Positions 24,513 through 34,666 of a stretch of 64,000 bases of DNA are shown in pieces. The notes beneath the pieces are model-generated. The model was not told the origin of the DNA. It saw nothing but the letters and a program-made list of their open reading frames with translations, and made no database searches. Location of the stretch: contig NZ_JAFBCV010000005.1 of NCBI RefSeq assembly GCF_016907895.1, positions 220,695 to 284,694 of the forward strand. The letters are read 5' to 3'. Within the stretch, counting starts at the first letter, position 1. Every line of letters starts with the position of its first letter. The DNA is from Shouchella xiaoxiensis. Lineage in GTDB: Bacteria; Bacillota; Bacilli; Bacillales; Bacillaceae_D. The position numbers and the translations under genes are program-made.

Positions 24513-24693
24513 CTTGCTTTCATCATTCTCATTAACTAGGTTCCAGCAGTATATTGTTTAATTTCTTCCAGCATCATGCCTCGGACAAATCCAACCCCGT
24601 CAACAGTGAATCATGAATAACAACAAGCATGCCTTTTTACATTCCAAACTACTGTTTCACAATTCTTATCGTTATTGTAACAAGCGTTACCTT

Positions 24694-25566
24694 TCATTCT
24701 GTCTCTAACAGCTTTTTTGTAAATTCAATTTGGTCTGTGAACAATCCATCAATTCCATATTCGTTCACTCGTTGCTGCTCTTCTCTCTCCGTGTCGCTAT
24801 CGGTGAAGTAAACATGCACTGCTTTACCGGCAGTTCGTAACGCCTGCACGTCTGCTTCATGCAAGTCGCCTGCTTCCGCACCAATCGTTTGGTACGGAGA
24901 TTGTAGAGCTTCATCAAGCTTAAATTCCCCACGTCGAATCAGTTTGGTTAACGGTATCTCTGGGGCAAGTTCTGTCAGCCTCGCAAGGCTCGCATCTGAA
25001 AAAGACTGCAGCATAACGAATTGAGATGCTAGTACGTCATGGTCGTTTAAAAGCTGAATAAGCGTTTCTTCCATTTTTAATTGATCTCCAACAAGGCGTG
25101 TTTCAATATAATACGTTTCCCTTTTTCCATACCGCTGCAAAATTTCTTCAAGGGTCGGAATCGGTTCTCTCATTTCGCTCCCATTAAAAACGCCTACTGT
25201 GTTAAAACGCTTTAACTGCTCAAGTGTATACGTTTCAACGTTTCCTATTCCGTCAGTTGTCCGGTCAATCATTTTGTCATGCATAGCGACAAGCACACCA
25301 TCTTTTGTCATGCGCAAGTCAATTTCGAGCGCGTCTACCCCGTCTTTTGCCGCTATGTCGTAGGCCGCAAGAGTTGCTTCATTTGCTCGGTCCTTTGCTC
25401 CGCGATGCGCATAAATTTGAACAGGTTTGTCCTTAAGTACAAGCTCTTCTTCACCTTGTTCCGTCAGACCACTTGTCTCTTTTCCGAGCGTATTCAATTC
25501 AAACGCGAGCACAAAACCAACAAGGAGACAACACCCAACCAGAACAATTATTTGCCATTTCGTCAA
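24694..25566 (-). CDS. glpQ: Glycerophosphodiester phosphodiesterase
   Basis: 290 residues, TTG start behind GGGAG. An N-terminal hydrophobic segment (residues 5-22) suggests membrane anchoring or export. The GDPD motifs are complete: AHRGAKDRANEAT (catalytic His and metal Glu), ALEIDLRMTKDG and VAMHD (second catalytic His). It hydrolyses glycerophosphodiesters to glycerol-3-phosphate and an alcohol. As the last gene of a ugp operon it would supply G3P to the transporter. The hairpin between it and ugpB may lower its expression relative to the transporter. Confidence 0.88.
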   Translation of the reverse strand: MTKWQIIVLVGCCLLVGFVLAFELNTLGKETSGLTEQGEEELVLKDKPVQIYAHRGAKDRANEATLAAYDIAAKDGVDALEIDLRMTKDGVLVAMHDKMIDRTTDGIGNVETYTLEQLKRFNTVGVFNGSEMREPIPTLEEILQRYGKRETYYIETRLVGDQLKMEETLIQLLNDHDVLASQFVMLQSFSDASLARLTELAPEIPLTKLIRRGEFKLDEALQSPYQTIGAEAGDLHEADVQALRTAGKAVHVYFTDSDTEREEQQRVNEYGIDGLFTDQIEFTKKLLETE

Positions 25567-25590
25567 CTGTTCCCGCTCCCTTCAAAAAAG

Positions 25591-25623
25591 AAAAGGGGAC
25601 GATGAGTGACACCGTTCCCTTTT
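25591..25623 (-). terminator. Terminator/attenuator between ugpB and glpQ
   Basis: AAAAGGGAACG and CGTCCCCTTTT pair with one mismatch on the minus strand, followed by CTTTTTTG. Confidence 0.65.
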
Positions 25624-25627
25624 TTGC

Positions 25628-26950
25628 TTAGTTGCCTCTTGCTTTATTTGCTTGTTCAATCGCCGCGTTAACTTGATTAACCGCCTCATCAAAAGCTGCG
25701 TCAGCATTCTCACCATTGTAAACAGACTCAAGAGCCGTTTCGATAATTTTTCTTTCTTCTGGAATCATATCCATTAATGCCCCTTGTGTCGCAACAGTAG
25801 GTGTTGTTGCTTGAAGCTGCTGGACAGCTGTTTGCAACTGCGGCATATCTACGTAGGCATCTTGGGCAACCTGTTCATCATATGCTGCTGGGTTAATGGC
25901 AAAATAGCCCGTTCCGACATGCCATTCCGCCTGAATCTCCGGAGTTGCCATGTACTTCATAAAGTCCCAAGCGGCCTCTTGCTCCGCGTCCTCTTTGCCA
26001 GCAGACATCCATAAGCTTGCACCGCCGATGACAACCCCTTCTCTTTCCTCCTGCTCTGGATAAGGAATAAATCCAACTCCGACCTCAAATGGCGCATTAT
26101 CAATGACGTCCCTCGATTGAGCCGATGATTGCATAAACATCGCTACTTCACCAGATAAAAAGCCTGCGACCATGTTGTCAGAGTTGGTTCCGTAGTTCAT
26201 GAACGTTTCATCTTCAATCATTCGTTCCACCCATTTAAAAATCGATCTGCCTTTTTCATCATCAAATGCCACTTCTGTTGCTAGATCGCTCCGCCCATTG
26301 TCGTTATTGAGTAAGTGCCCACCTTGGTTAGCCAAAAGTTCTTCAAACAACCAGCCATACGCTTGAAGGGCAAATCCACGCATACCGTCATTTGCTTCAG
26401 CAATTGTTTGACCGGCTGCTTCAATTTCCTCGTACGTTTGCGGAGGGGCTTCCGGATCAAGACCAGCCGCTTCAAAAGCATCTTTGTTGTAATACATAAC
26501 AGGTGTCGATGAATTAAACGGCATCGAATAGAACTGACCGTCAATGTTATAGTAATTGGTTATATTTTCTTCTAAACCGCTCATATCATACTCTTCTTCA
26601 TCGATAAATCGCTGAATTGGCTCAATATTACCGCTGTTGATCATCGACATTGAACCGATTTCTTGCACTTGAATAATCGTCGGAGCATCTTCTGTTCCAC
26701 CTACACTGTGGAATTTAGGCAATGACTCCTCGTAGGTCCCCTGGAATTCTGCATTCACTTGTACCTCATCCTGCGATTCGTTATATGAAGATACAATTTG
26801 ATCTAACGCTACTTGCGCGGGGCCACCCATTGAATGCCAGAACGTGACAATCGTCTTTTCATCTCCGCCTGTACCATCCGATGATCCACACGCTGCAAGC
26901 GCAACTATACTCATTGAGCTAATCAATATCCCTAATTTTCGTTTCATCAT
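25628..26950 (-). CDS. ugpB: Glycerol-3-phosphate-type ABC substrate-binding lipoprotein
   Basis: 440 residues. The signal ends in a lipobox (VALAACGSS). It is a family 1 extracellular binding protein: TIVTFWHSMGGPAQVALDQI at about residue 33, YNKDAFEAAGLDPEAPPQT (about 150) and GGASLWMSAGKEDAEQ. The FWHSMGG start is characteristic of UgpB. It binds sn-glycerol-3-phosphate or glycerophosphodiesters outside the membrane. RBS GAGGAG precedes two adjacent ATGs. The downstream glpQ strongly supports this substrate over a sugar. Confidence 0.82.
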   Translation of the reverse strand: MMKRKLGILISSMSIVALAACGSSDGTGGDEKTIVTFWHSMGGPAQVALDQIVSSYNESQDEVQVNAEFQGTYEESLPKFHSVGGTEDAPTIIQVQEIGSMSMINSGNIEPIQRFIDEEEYDMSGLEENITNYYNIDGQFYSMPFNSSTPVMYYNKDAFEAAGLDPEAPPQTYEEIEAAGQTIAEANDGMRGFALQAYGWLFEELLANQGGHLLNNDNGRSDLATEVAFDDEKGRSIFKWVERMIEDETFMNYGTNSDNMVAGFLSGEVAMFMQSSAQSRDVIDNAPFEVGVGFIPYPEQEEREGVVIGGASLWMSAGKEDAEQEAAWDFMKYMATPEIQAEWHVGTGYFAINPAAYDEQVAQDAYVDMPQLQTAVQQLQATTPTVATQGALMDMIPEERKIIETALESVYNGENADAAFDEAVNQVNAAIEQANKARGN

Positions 26951-26965
26951 TCCATCTCCTCGTTC

Positions 26966-27784
26966 TTATTTAAGCGCTCCTTCAGCCAGTCCGCGCTGAA
27001 GTTTCTTCTGCCCTAAAAACAGAAGAATTAATGTCGGAAGAATAACAATGACGGCTCCTGCCATCACGACTCCCCATTGGTTTAATGTCTCCTGCGATTG
27101 CAGCTGTTTTAAGCCTATTTGAACCGTTCGCACCGAATCATTTGTCGTCGCGAGCAATGGCCATAAGTACATATTCCATGATGTTAAAAATCCATAAATA
27201 CCAAGCGTCACCAAGCTTGTGCGGGCAACAGGCAATACGACCGTCAAATAAAATTTAAAATCGCCCATTCCAGCAATTTGACTCGCCTCTTTTAACTCAA
27301 TTGGAATTTGCTTAAATGTCTGCCGCAGCAGAAATGTACCAAACGCCATCGCAAAAAACGGCAAGGTCAAACCTGGATACGTATTTAAAAGTCCTAATTC
27401 ACGAATGGTTTGGAAATTAGGGATGATTGACGCTTCAAAAGGAATCATCATCGTTGCAATAAACACAAAGAACAAGGCGTCCCGCCCTTTAAATTTCAAA
27501 AATACAAAGGCATAGGCCGCTAAGCTACATAGGATAAGCTGCCCGATCATGATAACAAAAGACACAATAAGGCTATTTAATAAATAGTTCATCAGCGGAA
27601 ATCGTTGAAACGCTTGAATGTAGTTTTCAAACGTCCAAGCGCTTGGAATAATCTGGCCGGTCAATGTATCCTGGCTCGTCATAAAACTCATTAGAAAGGC
27701 TAAAATAGCCGGGGCGAACAGCACGGCCGCTGAGACGATTAATAGCAAGTAGAACAGTAATTTACGTTTCCACGTCATCATCAT
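26966..27784 (-). CDS. ugpE: ABC transporter permease, UgpE-like
   Basis: 272 residues with six membrane segments. The EAA loop, where the ATPase docks, reads ELKEASQIAGMGDFKFYLTV. It belongs to the MalG/UgpE branch (short N-terminus, FLLRQTFKQIPIELKEA). It pairs with the permease at 27781-28719, whose stop it overlaps (ATGA), to form the membrane channel for glycerol-3-phosphate. Confidence 0.84.
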   Translation of the reverse strand: MMMTWKRKLLFYLLLIVSAAVLFAPAILAFLMSFMTSQDTLTGQIIPSAWTFENYIQAFQRFPLMNYLLNSLIVSFVIMIGQLILCSLAAYAFVFLKFKGRDALFFVFIATMMIPFEASIIPNFQTIRELGLLNTYPGLTLPFFAMAFGTFLLRQTFKQIPIELKEASQIAGMGDFKFYLTVVLPVARTSLVTLGIYGFLTSWNMYLWPLLATTNDSVRTVQIGLKQLQSQETLNQWGVVMAGAVIVILPTLILLFLGQKKLQRGLAEGALK

Positions 27785-28719
27785 TGGTAATGCACCTTCT
27801 TTTCGCCAAGCTTAAACTGGATTAGCGTCATCAGTAGAATAATCGCAAACAAAATAACGGCTTGCGCACTTGCCGTTCCATATTGATAATTGACAAACGC
27901 CTCTCTGTAAATCGAATAAACAAGCAAGTTCGTTTCATTTTGCGGTCCTCCGCGCGTCAACATGTCGATTTGACCAAATGTCTGAAACGCATTAATCATC
28001 GTTACCGTCACGACAAAAAACAAAGTAGGTGACAGCATCGGAATCGTAATACGCCGCAGTTTATAAAAGTATCCCGCCCCGTCAATATCAGCAGATTCAT
28101 ATAAATAGCGGTCGATCGATTGCAGTCCACCAAGCAAGATTAAAAAAGTAAAGCCTAGATTCATCCATATTGTTGAGATGGAAACAGAGAACAATGCCCA
28201 GCTTGGATCGGTAAGCCAACCAATTGCACCAACCCCAAACCAGCTAAGAATTTGATTTAGGAAACCAATGCTTGGATGAAACAAAAACAACCAGAACACA
28301 GAAGCCGCAGCGACTGAAATCCCCATCGTAGATGAAAATATCATGCGAAAAATACCGATGCCACGTAATTTTTCGTTGGCAAGAATCGCTAAAAACAACG
28401 CAATTAAAATCGTCCCAGGAACCGTATATAAAACAAACAAGAAAGTCGATGTTAAGGACTTTATAAATAAATCCGACGAGAAAATTCTCGTAAAGTTCTC
28501 AAATCCTACGAACACGGTCGCCATACCACGGTTATCCGTTAAGAAAAAGCTTAAATAAAGGGTCCGCGCCATTGGGTAAAACAAAAACACACTAAATAAC
28601 AGCAGCGATGGAAATAGAAAAAGCATTCCCTTCCCAAAATTTAACCGGCTCCGCTTTCGTTTTTGCTGTTTAAATAAATGCGCTTGCGAAACGTACGCGG
28701 ATGTCTGCGTCTTCGTCAT
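27781..28719 (-). CDS. ugpA: ABC transporter permease, UgpA-like
   Basis: 312 residues, MalF/UgpA branch. About six membrane helices follow a basic N-terminal region (KQQKRKRSRLN). The EAA-type loop is YESADIDGAGYFYKLRRITI. It overlaps the ATPase gene upstream by ATGA and the second permease downstream, so the three are translated as a unit. Confidence 0.84.
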   Translation of the reverse strand: MTKTQTSAYVSQAHLFKQQKRKRSRLNFGKGMLFLFPSLLLFSVFLFYPMARTLYLSFFLTDNRGMATVFVGFENFTRIFSSDLFIKSLTSTFLFVLYTVPGTILIALFLAILANEKLRGIGIFRMIFSSTMGISVAAASVFWLFLFHPSIGFLNQILSWFGVGAIGWLTDPSWALFSVSISTIWMNLGFTFLILLGGLQSIDRYLYESADIDGAGYFYKLRRITIPMLSPTLFFVVTVTMINAFQTFGQIDMLTRGGPQNETNLLVYSIYREAFVNYQYGTASAQAVILFAIILLMTLIQFKLGEKKVHYQ

Positions 28720-29819
28720 AACAGAACCTTTTGTACGGTTTGCACTTCAGCGGATTTCAAAAGCGCCCCGGTCGTTGAATCAAAGAAATGGAAGTGACTT
28801 GGTTCCAGCTTAACAGGCACTCGATCACCTGTTTTTATCGCCCATTGCCCTGGCCATTTGGCTGTCCATAGTTCTTCACCAACACTAAACGTAATTAATG
28901 TTTCATTCCCTAGTTGTTCCACGCTCGCAACATCAAGCTGCTGTGCGGCTTCCAATGGCTCATACTGAATATGCTCTGAGCGAATAGCTGCTGTTACGTG
29001 CTCACCCAATCCGGCAAGACTGTCGGGTAGAGAGAGAGTAAGCGTGTTTCCTATTTCAACCTGATTTAACTGATGATTCACAAGGGCATTTGCTGTGTTC
29101 ATTTTCGGCGAACCTATAAAAGTAGCGACAAATAGATTAGCAGGTTCATTGTACAAATCAATCGGACTACCGACTTGCTGGATGACTCCATCATTTAATA
29201 CCATTATGCGGTCACCCATTGTCATTGCTTCAACTTGGTCATGGGTAACATAAATCATTGTCAGTCCTAATTTTCTTTGCAATCTACGAATCTCGATTCG
29301 CATATGAGCACGGAGCTTGGCATCTAAATTGGAAAGAGGCTCATCCATTAAACAAAGAGGGGCTTCACTGACGACAGCTCGAGCTAGCGCAACACGCTGC
29401 CGTTGTCCACCAGACAACTCTTTTGGCTTTCTTTCTAACAGGTCGGTTAATCCCATCATCTCTGCAGCTTCTTTCATACGCCGTTTTTGTTCGGGCTTTT
29501 TCACCCGTTTTGCATCCAGCCCAAAAACAATGTTCTGTTCAACAGTCAAGTGGGGATACAAGGCATAATTTTGAAAAACCATTGATAGATTCCGGTCTTT
29601 TGGAGCCAACATGTTTGCCTCTTCTCCATTTAGTAGCAACGTACCCCCTGTAATCTCCTCAAGTCCCGCAACCATTCGCAACAACGTGCTTTTGCCACAA
29701 CCAGACGGACCAACTAGTACAAAAAATTCCCCCTTCTCAATTGATAGACTAATTTCATTAAGCACATTTTTTTGCTTATCATAGGATTTAGTTAGATCAA
29801 TCAACTCCACTTGCTTCAT
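28716..29819 (-). CDS. ugpC: ABC transporter ATP-binding protein, UgpC/MsmX-like
   Basis: 367 residues. I start at the ATG at 29819 (MKQVELIDL), nine bases after AAGGAGG; the upstream GTG lies before that RBS. Walker A GPSGCGKST, Q-loop FQNYALYPHL, signature LSGGQRQRVALARAV, Walker B LCLMDEPLSNLDAKLR, switch His YVTHDQ, and a C-terminal OB/TOBE domain (residues 240-367). It energises the UgpAE channel and is the first gene of the operon ugpC-A-E-B-glpQ. Confidence 0.86.
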   Translation of the reverse strand: MKQVELIDLTKSYDKQKNVLNEISLSIEKGEFFVLVGPSGCGKSTLLRMVAGLEEITGGTLLLNGEEANMLAPKDRNLSMVFQNYALYPHLTVEQNIVFGLDAKRVKKPEQKRRMKEAAEMMGLTDLLERKPKELSGGQRQRVALARAVVSEAPLCLMDEPLSNLDAKLRAHMRIEIRRLQRKLGLTMIYVTHDQVEAMTMGDRIMVLNDGVIQQVGSPIDLYNEPANLFVATFIGSPKMNTANALVNHQLNQVEIGNTLTLSLPDSLAGLGEHVTAAIRSEHIQYEPLEAAQQLDVASVEQLGNETLITFSVGEELWTAKWPGQWAIKTGDRVPVKLEPSHFHFFDSTTGALLKSAEVQTVQKVLL

Positions 29820-30105
29820 GCTGCCGTGCCTCCTTGTCACAATGTACGTTCATTTAAACATAAGTTTGATAGAATTTTGCTTCGTTTACAGAAGCCATAC
29901 ATCTTCTTTAAAATTAACGTATTGAGAACATACCTCACTTAAATTGTTTACAATTTTTACAAAAAGTTAGTGATTTTCGTGTAAACGAATAGAATTTGGA
30001 CTACTCTTCTAATCAACTATATGCACGTACCACAACAATATGTAAGCGCAATCATTATCCACCCTCAATAAAGCGATCATAACGTTGAACATTTCATTTA
30101 GCACC
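29820..30105 (-). promoter_or_regulatory. Upstream region of the ugp operon
   Basis: No gene is seen. The stretch is A/T-rich and has several TTTACA or TGTAAA hexamers (for example at 29940-29980), but their spacing is not the 11-base pitch of a standard Bacillus Pho box. The operon promoter must lie here; I could not place it with confidence. Confidence 0.35.
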
Positions 30106-30142
30106 ACAAAAACAGGCAGCCTAGTCGGCTGCCTGTTTTTGT
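30106..30142. terminator. Strong terminator after acyl-CoA synthetase
   Basis: ACAAAAACAGGCAGCC and GGCTGCCTGTTTTTGT pair perfectly (16 bp) around a 5-base loop. T-rich flanks occur on both strands. Confidence 0.9.
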
Positions 30143-30152
30143 TTTTCATTCA

Positions 30153-31754
30153 TTAAGTTGCTTTTACGACTTGATCACGTAATGCCCGTTTCAAAAACTT
30201 ACCGACCGATGTTCGTGGCAGTTGTTCCATAAAGATAACATCATCCGGCAGCCACCATTTTGAAAATTGCGTTGCCAGATAGGCATTAATGTCTTCTTTT
30301 GTAGCCTGCTCCCCCTCTTTTAATACAACACAAGCAACAGGTCGTTCTTGCCACTTTTCGTGGGGAACAGCAACAACAGCCGCCTCAAGTACGGCTTTAT
30401 GTCCCATGATCGCGTTTTCCAAATCAACGGAAGAAATCCACTCTCCACCACTCTTAATTAAGTCCTTCGTACGATCGACGATCTTAATTGACCCTTCTTC
30501 ATCAATTGTGACAACATCGCCCGTATGAAGCCAGCCATTTCGGAAGGCTTCTTTACTTCGCTCATCTTCATGGTATTGATCAGCAATCCAAGGGCCACGA
30601 ATTAACAGTTCACCCATTTCATTGCCGTCCCAAGCAATCTCGCCATTCTCATTCACACCTTTTATCTCAATGAGCGGTACCGCCATGCCTTGTTTAGCAC
30701 GGACGTTATAGCGATCTTCTTCTGCCCAGCTAAGCTGATGGCTCTTTAAGCTGGAAAAGGATACGATTGGTGATGTTTCCGTCATTCCATACGCGTGGAA
30801 AAATGGAATGTTCAATTCTTTTTCAAAGGCTTCAATCATGCTTTTCGGTGCAGCCGAACCACCACAAACAACGCCTCTTAGGCTGCTCAGATCATAATTT
30901 CCTTTCTTTATGACCTGAAGCAGACCAAGCCAAATTGTAGGGACACCGCCAGTAAAAGTGACCTTTTCTTGCTCGATCAATTCCGCAAGCAGTTGGGGCG
31001 TAAACTGCGGCCCAGGAAGAACTTGTGTTGCCCCGTAAAATGTAGCGCTAAAAGGCAGTCCCCAAGCATTTACATGGAACATCGGCACTACAGGCATGCA
31101 CACATCCCGTTCCGATATTGCCGTCGTGTCGACCATACCTTGGACCAAGCTATGAAGCGTAATTCCTCTATGAGAGTACAAAACTCCCTTTGGTTTTCCT
31201 GTTGTAGCGGATGTATAGCACATCGCCGCAGGCTCATTTTCATCAATATCATCTAAAAATGGGAATGCCGAATTGCCCTTTTCAAGCAACGATTCATATG
31301 AATATAAAGGTGCAAGCGTTGATTTAGGAAGCTGCTCTTTATCAGACAGCAGGATAAATGTGTGCACTGTCGTTAATTGGTCTTGAACTGCTTCAATCAG
31401 CGGGAGTAGGTCTTCGTCAATAAGTAAAATTCGATCTTCGGCATGATTAATCACATACACCAGATGATCAGGAGAAAGTCTCATATTGATCATATGTAAC
31501 ACAGCGCCGATCCCAGGTGCGGCAAAATACGCTTCCAAATGGCGATGATGATTCCACGCCACCGTTCCAACTCGTTCTCCTCGCTTCAGCCCAAGTTCCA
31601 CTAACACACTCGCTAAAGCTCTTGTCCGCTTCCCTATTTCTTTGTAGGTTAATCGATGAGTCTTTTCCTGTGTTCGTGAGACAACTTGTTTTGCTGGGAA
31701 GTAGCGTTCCGCACGTTCCAACATCGGCGGAATGGTTAATGGTGTATTCATCAT
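30153..31754 (-). CDS. Acyl-CoA synthetase (AMP-forming, AlkK/FadD-like)
   Basis: 533 residues of the ANL adenylating superfamily. Motifs: ATP-binding CYTSATTGKPKGVLYSHRG (about residue 180), the HAYGMTETSPI aromatic motif (about 320), WLHTGDVV with the adenylate Asp (about 425), the hinge VDRTKDLIKSGGEW, and the C-terminal catalytic Lys in SVGKFLKRALR. Such enzymes activate medium- or long-chain fatty acids to CoA thioesters for beta-oxidation. The exact chain length cannot be read. It is monocistronic, flanked by terminators. Confidence 0.85.
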   Translation of the reverse strand: MMNTPLTIPPMLERAERYFPAKQVVSRTQEKTHRLTYKEIGKRTRALASVLVELGLKRGERVGTVAWNHHRHLEAYFAAPGIGAVLHMINMRLSPDHLVYVINHAEDRILLIDEDLLPLIEAVQDQLTTVHTFILLSDKEQLPKSTLAPLYSYESLLEKGNSAFPFLDDIDENEPAAMCYTSATTGKPKGVLYSHRGITLHSLVQGMVDTTAISERDVCMPVVPMFHVNAWGLPFSATFYGATQVLPGPQFTPQLLAELIEQEKVTFTGGVPTIWLGLLQVIKKGNYDLSSLRGVVCGGSAAPKSMIEAFEKELNIPFFHAYGMTETSPIVSFSSLKSHQLSWAEEDRYNVRAKQGMAVPLIEIKGVNENGEIAWDGNEMGELLIRGPWIADQYHEDERSKEAFRNGWLHTGDVVTIDEEGSIKIVDRTKDLIKSGGEWISSVDLENAIMGHKAVLEAAVVAVPHEKWQERPVACVVLKEGEQATKEDINAYLATQFSKWWLPDDVIFMEQLPRTSVGKFLKRALRDQVVKAT

Positions 31755-31965
31755 TTGAAAAACCCCTTTTCAACATATTTGAATGCGCTTTCACACTTTG
31801 CTATTTCTCATTTTATCAAGTACGAGTAAAACTAGCAAACTATTGTTAAAAGATTCGTACTTTTGTTTCTTAGTCTAATGTAGTTTCCTATTAAGCATAG
31901 TAAAAACGCGCTTGTCGCAGGAATATGACTGAGCCTTTGTTCCATCAACTTATTCTTCGCAAAAA

Positions 31966-32025
31966 AATCGCCTTATCGTTTTAAATGTCGGTATCACACC
32001 GACCATTTAGGAAACAAGGCGATTT
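31966..32025 (-). terminator. Terminator of the ectABC operon
   Basis: AAATCGCCTT and AAGGCGATTT enclose an inner stem (AAATG.CGGT/ACCG.CCATTT). On the minus strand a run of seven T follows. Upstream, 31755-31965 shows no gene. Confidence 0.82.
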
Positions 32026-32089
32026 CTAATCGATTCATATAGTCAAGATTGGTTTTGCTTTACTGTCATGGGACTTGACGCATTCAAGC

Positions 32090-32485
32090 TTATTTAAGCA
32101 TATGTTCAGGCAGTTGATAGGCCCCGTCTTCATCATGAATTTCTTTGCCAGTTGTGGCTGGGTTAAAGACGCATACCATCCGCATATCCGTTTTTGCACG
32201 GAGGTAATGTTCATCATTCTCATCAAGTACATAGCACTCGAATTTCTTTACTGGCCATACTTTTCCGTCCTTAACCGTTTCAACTTCTCCTTCACCTTCA
32301 ATGATATAAACAGACTCTAGATGATACTTATACCATAGATGCGTCTCCGTACCCGCTTTAATTTGCGTATCGTGAACCGAATAACCCATCCCGTCTTTCT
32401 CAACAACAATCCGTTGACTCGTCCAGTTCCCTCCGTCAACATCTCTTTCTGTTCCTATGATTTCTTCTAGTTTTACTACCTTCAT
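32090..32485 (-). CDS. ectC: L-ectoine synthase
   Basis: 131 residues, cupin fold, near the family's usual 129. Typical blocks are [40 protein letters not shown] (about 50-70), [20 protein letters not shown] and [21 protein letters not shown]. It cyclises N-gamma-acetyl-diaminobutyrate to ectoine, the cytoplasmic osmoprotectant. It is the third gene of ectABC, 12 bases after ectB. Confidence 0.95.
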   Translation of the reverse strand: MKVVKLEEIIGTERDVDGGNWTSQRIVVEKDGMGYSVHDTQIKAGTETHLWYKYHLESVYIIEGEGEVETVKDGKVWPVKKFECYVLDENDEHYLRAKTDMRMVCVFNPATTGKEIHDEDGAYQLPEHMLK

Positions 32486-32497
32486 GAAAATACCCTC

Positions 32498-33781
32498 CTA
32501 GTTTGTTACTGCTTCTTTCACTCCGAGCACAGCCCGCACACTGTCTTCAAGAATGGTTAGTCCTTTTTCCAATGCTCCCTCATCAATCGTTAAAGCAGGG
32601 AACAGCTTAAAGACCTCATCGTTTGCCCCAGCGGTTTCCATAATTAACCCTCTTGTGAAAGCCTCCTGCGCCACCTTACTTGCTAGTCCTTCAACTTGAG
32701 ATTCAATCCCAATCATCAAGCCGCGTCCTTTTACATGCCCTTGAATTTCCGAATATGTGTCGACCAGCTTTGTCAAAAAGGCATGGACCGTACCAGACTT
32801 TGCTTTAATTGACTGCTCAAAGGTCGTATCTTTCCAATAATCTAACGCCACTGTTGCAGTGACAAACGCGTGGTTGTTTCCACGGAATGTCCCATTATGT
32901 TCGCCCGGTTCCCAAAGATCGAGTTCAGGCTTAAATAACGTTAGCGCGAACGGCGTTCCGTAACCGCCAATCGACTTCGACAAACAGACAATATCTGGCT
33001 TAATACCTGCTTCTTCAAAGCTGAAAAAGGTTCCAGTTCGTCCAACCCCAGCCTGGACATCATCAATGATCATCAAGATATCATGTGTTTTGCATATTCG
33101 ATCTAATCGCTGTAACCATTCCGTACGCGCGGCATTCAGTCCGCCCTCTCCTTGAACCGTTTCTAGAATAACGGCAGCTGGAATATCGACTCCAGATCCA
33201 CCCTCTGTTAAAAACTGTTCAAGATAGTCAAGTGAATCTAGACCTTCATTGACAAAATTGTCATACGGCATCGTTACAACATTAGTTAGCGGAATCCCTG
33301 CTCCTTTTCGTTTAAAGGCATTACCCGTCACGGCTAAAGAACCAATTGTCATTCCATGGAATCCGTTTGTAAAGCTGATAATATCGGTACGACCCGTTGC
33401 TTTTCGGGCAAGCTTTAAAGCCGCTTCAACCGTGTTCGTCCCTGTTGGACCTGGAAACATGACTTTATAATCTAGTTTTCTAGGCTTTAAAATGATTTCT
33501 TGAAATGCCGTTAGAAATTCTGCTTTCGGCTTTGTCGCCATATCAAGCGAGTGAGTCACGCCATCCTCCATGATGTAGCCAACAAGCGCCTGTTTCATTT
33601 TATCGTCATTGTGACCATAGTTCAGGGCACCTGCTCCTGAGAAGAAATCAATGTATTCGTTCCCCTCTTCATCCCACATTTTCCAACCCTTTGCTTTTGT
33701 AAATACGGTTGGAAAAGCACGACAATAGCTTCGTACTTCTGATTCTAAATCTTCAAAAATAGTCATATTTGTTTTATTCAC
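32498..33781 (-). CDS. ectB: Diaminobutyrate-2-oxoglutarate aminotransferase
   Basis: 427 residues, class III PLP aminotransferase. [16 protein letters not shown] at the N-terminus, [27 protein letters not shown] (about 140), [13 protein letters not shown] (PLP Asp), and [15 protein letters not shown] with the aldimine Lys (about 270). It converts aspartate semialdehyde to L-2,4-diaminobutyrate. It sits between ectA and ectC with short gaps, the standard order. Confidence 0.95.
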   Translation of the reverse strand: MNKTNMTIFEDLESEVRSYCRAFPTVFTKAKGWKMWDEEGNEYIDFFSGAGALNYGHNDDKMKQALVGYIMEDGVTHSLDMATKPKAEFLTAFQEIILKPRKLDYKVMFPGPTGTNTVEAALKLARKATGRTDIISFTNGFHGMTIGSLAVTGNAFKRKGAGIPLTNVVTMPYDNFVNEGLDSLDYLEQFLTEGGSGVDIPAAVILETVQGEGGLNAARTEWLQRLDRICKTHDILMIIDDVQAGVGRTGTFFSFEEAGIKPDIVCLSKSIGGYGTPFALTLFKPELDLWEPGEHNGTFRGNNHAFVTATVALDYWKDTTFEQSIKAKSGTVHAFLTKLVDTYSEIQGHVKGRGLMIGIESQVEGLASKVAQEAFTRGLIMETAGANDEVFKLFPALTIDEGALEKGLTILEDSVRAVLGVKEAVTN

Positions 33782-33810
33782 GTTATGGTGTTCCTCCCTA
33801 GAATCTTTTT

Positions 33811-34305
33811 TTAAGACTTAAGTGGTCCAATGCGAAATGTTTTTTCTTCCTCATGGTTTTCATCCGGAAATAGCTCTTCTCCAAAACAATCCGTGATGCG
33901 ACAAGATGTTCCTCGTGTTCGAGCCAGCTTTTTAAACAACGATTGAGAGGCAATGTTGGACGGTGTAACCGTTGCTTCTACATAGTTGACCGCTTCACAT
34001 GCATGACGCTCGCACAAGGTTAGCAGCAGATCGAGCGCTAAACCTTTTCCACGTTGAGATTCAGCCACTCCCACTTGCCAAATAAACAATGTGTCAGGCT
34101 GTTTTGGCGGGATAAAACCTGTAATAAAGCCAACTAGCTCATCGTCTTCTTTCGCGACAATACAAGTTTCGTCGAAATATTCACACATCATTATATACTT
34201 GTATGACGAGTTAGAATCAAGCGACGACTCCTCTGCCAGCTGCCACATTGCAGCTCCGTCTTCAACGGTTGGCTTTTCAAGCGTTAATACGGGGGTTTGA
34301 GCCAT
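33811..34305 (-). CDS. ectA: L-2,4-diaminobutyrate acetyltransferase
   Basis: 164 residues, GNAT fold. EctA-specific blocks are visible: [20 protein letters not shown] near the N-terminus, [39 protein letters not shown] (the acetyl-CoA site) and [20 protein letters not shown]. It acetylates diaminobutyrate with acetyl-CoA. First gene of the operon; RBS AAAGGAGG. No ectD hydroxylase gene is in the window, so ectoine rather than hydroxyectoine is the expected product of this locus. Confidence 0.94.
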   Translation of the reverse strand: MAQTPVLTLEKPTVEDGAAMWQLAEESSLDSNSSYKYIMMCEYFDETCIVAKEDDELVGFITGFIPPKQPDTLFIWQVGVAESQRGKGLALDLLLTLCERHACEAVNYVEATVTPSNIASQSLFKKLARTRGTSCRITDCFGEELFPDENHEEEKTFRIGPLKS

Positions 34306-34374
34306 AAAATCCTCCTTTTTTGGAATGAGTGCGCTTTTGCACTTTATTTTTTTCTTACGTTTTAACCCTTTCTA

Positions 34375-34403
34375 ATCATAGGATGCTTACGCCGTTTCTG
34401 CAA
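34375..34403 (-). promoter_or_regulatory. Likely SigA promoter of ectABC
   Basis: On the minus strand TTGCAG (34398-34403) and TATGAT (34375-34380) are 17 bases apart, about 75 bases before the ectA start. The rest of 34306-34666 shows no gene. Confidence 0.6.
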
Positions 34404-34666
34404 ACGTCTAATATCTGAATATAAGCGCTTAAGCGAAAATAACGAAGATCCTTCCCCCTATTTAACATCGTTCTCCTGCTATATCCTCCCGATAAAGCCG
34501 AAATGCTTAGGAGGTCTGTAGAGCTGCAGTGACGGCGCTCACCCTTAATTGGAAAAAGACTTACATAAAAACCAGATTACCCTTAACAAATTTAAAAACC
34601 ACCACTCATATAATCGCTTTTACGTTAGAATGAAAGAAAGATTAAACTTCTAGGAGGAAGAACAAG

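Noticed and set aside
24520..24620. Short protein-like fragment VDGVGFVRGMMLEE
   Set aside because: Only about 24 codons with a stop just upstream; too short to call a pseudogene.
29860..30000. Pho box before ugpC
   Set aside because: TTTACA hexamers are present, but two lie 9 bases apart and others on the opposite strand; consensus spacing is not met.
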